From an uncultured Stenotrophomonas sp. (GTDB lineage: Bacteria; Pseudomonadota; Gammaproteobacteria; Xanthomonadales; Xanthomonadaceae), in NCBI GenBank assembly GCA_946223375.1, contig CAMICU010000229.1, positions 1-5,765 of the forward strand: 5,765 nt of DNA, written 5' to 3'. Below are positions 5,765 through 5,765 of the stretch, in pieces. The translations under genes and the position numbers were made by a program. Positions within the stretch are counted from its first letter, which is position 1. The number at the start of each line of letters is the position of its first letter. Below the pieces are notes generated by a model. It saw only the letters and a list, made by a program, of their open reading frames with translations. It was not told the DNA's origin and made no database searches.

Positions 5765-5765
5765 C

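Noticed and set aside
1..5765. CRISPR arrays, tRNA/rRNA genes, insertion sequences
   Set aside because: No regularly spaced repeats, no cloverleaf or rRNA-like segment and no transposase or terminal inverted repeats were seen; nearly every base lies within protein-coding sequence.

Overview
The window is a single uninterrupted run of seven genes on the minus strand, read from right to left, with partial genes at both edges. The high G+C content, strongly GC-biased third codon positions and the gene set suggest a gammaproteobacterium of the Xanthomonadaceae (Stenotrophomonas/Xanthomonas type). That placement comes from general familiarity with such clusters, not from a database comparison.

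In transcription order the genes are: (1) the last 77 codons of a DAO-family FAD-dependent amino acid dehydrogenase (right edge, 5531-5764); (2) an 80-residue [2Fe-2S] protein (5292-5534); (3) a 434-residue FAD/NAD(P)-type oxidoreductase with a C-terminal BFD-like [2Fe-2S] segment (3991-5295); (4) a DHDPS/N-acetylneuraminate lyase family enzyme (3086-3991); (5) an alpha-ketoglutarate-semialdehyde dehydrogenase type aldehyde dehydrogenase (1492-3084); (6) an M24 (Xaa-Pro) metallopeptidase (293-1495); (7) the first 89 codons of an exported protein that looks like an S9-family (prolyl oligopeptidase/DPP-IV type) peptidase (1-267, left edge). Genes 1 to 6 are joined by ATGA or TGATG overlaps or by a 1-nt gap. 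Gene 7 follows 25 nt after gene 6 with its own good Shine-Dalgarno sequence. No gap is large enough for a promoter or terminator, so the whole window is best read as the interior of one operon.

The most economical reading is a bacterial hydroxyproline catabolic operon. Genes 1-3 have the composition of the three-subunit D-hydroxyproline dehydrogenase described from Pseudomonas aeruginosa (DAO-type subunit, small [2Fe-2S] subunit, FAD subunit with BFD cluster), which makes delta1-pyrroline-4-hydroxy-2-carboxylate. Gene 4 would deaminate this to alpha-ketoglutarate semialdehyde and gene 5 would oxidise that to alpha-ketoglutarate. The epimerase that makes cis-4-hydroxy-D-proline from trans-4-hydroxy-L-proline is not in the window and may lie beyond the right edge. 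Genes 6 and 7 add a cytoplasmic proline-type peptidase and an exported one, so the operon may join breakdown of Pro/Hyp-rich (collagen-like or plant extensin-like) peptides to consumption of the freed imino acid. That link is inference from gene order.

There is no RNA gene, mobile element or CRISPR array that I can see. The one non-gene sequence of note is a G-rich 12-bp imperfect tandem repeat inside gene 3.
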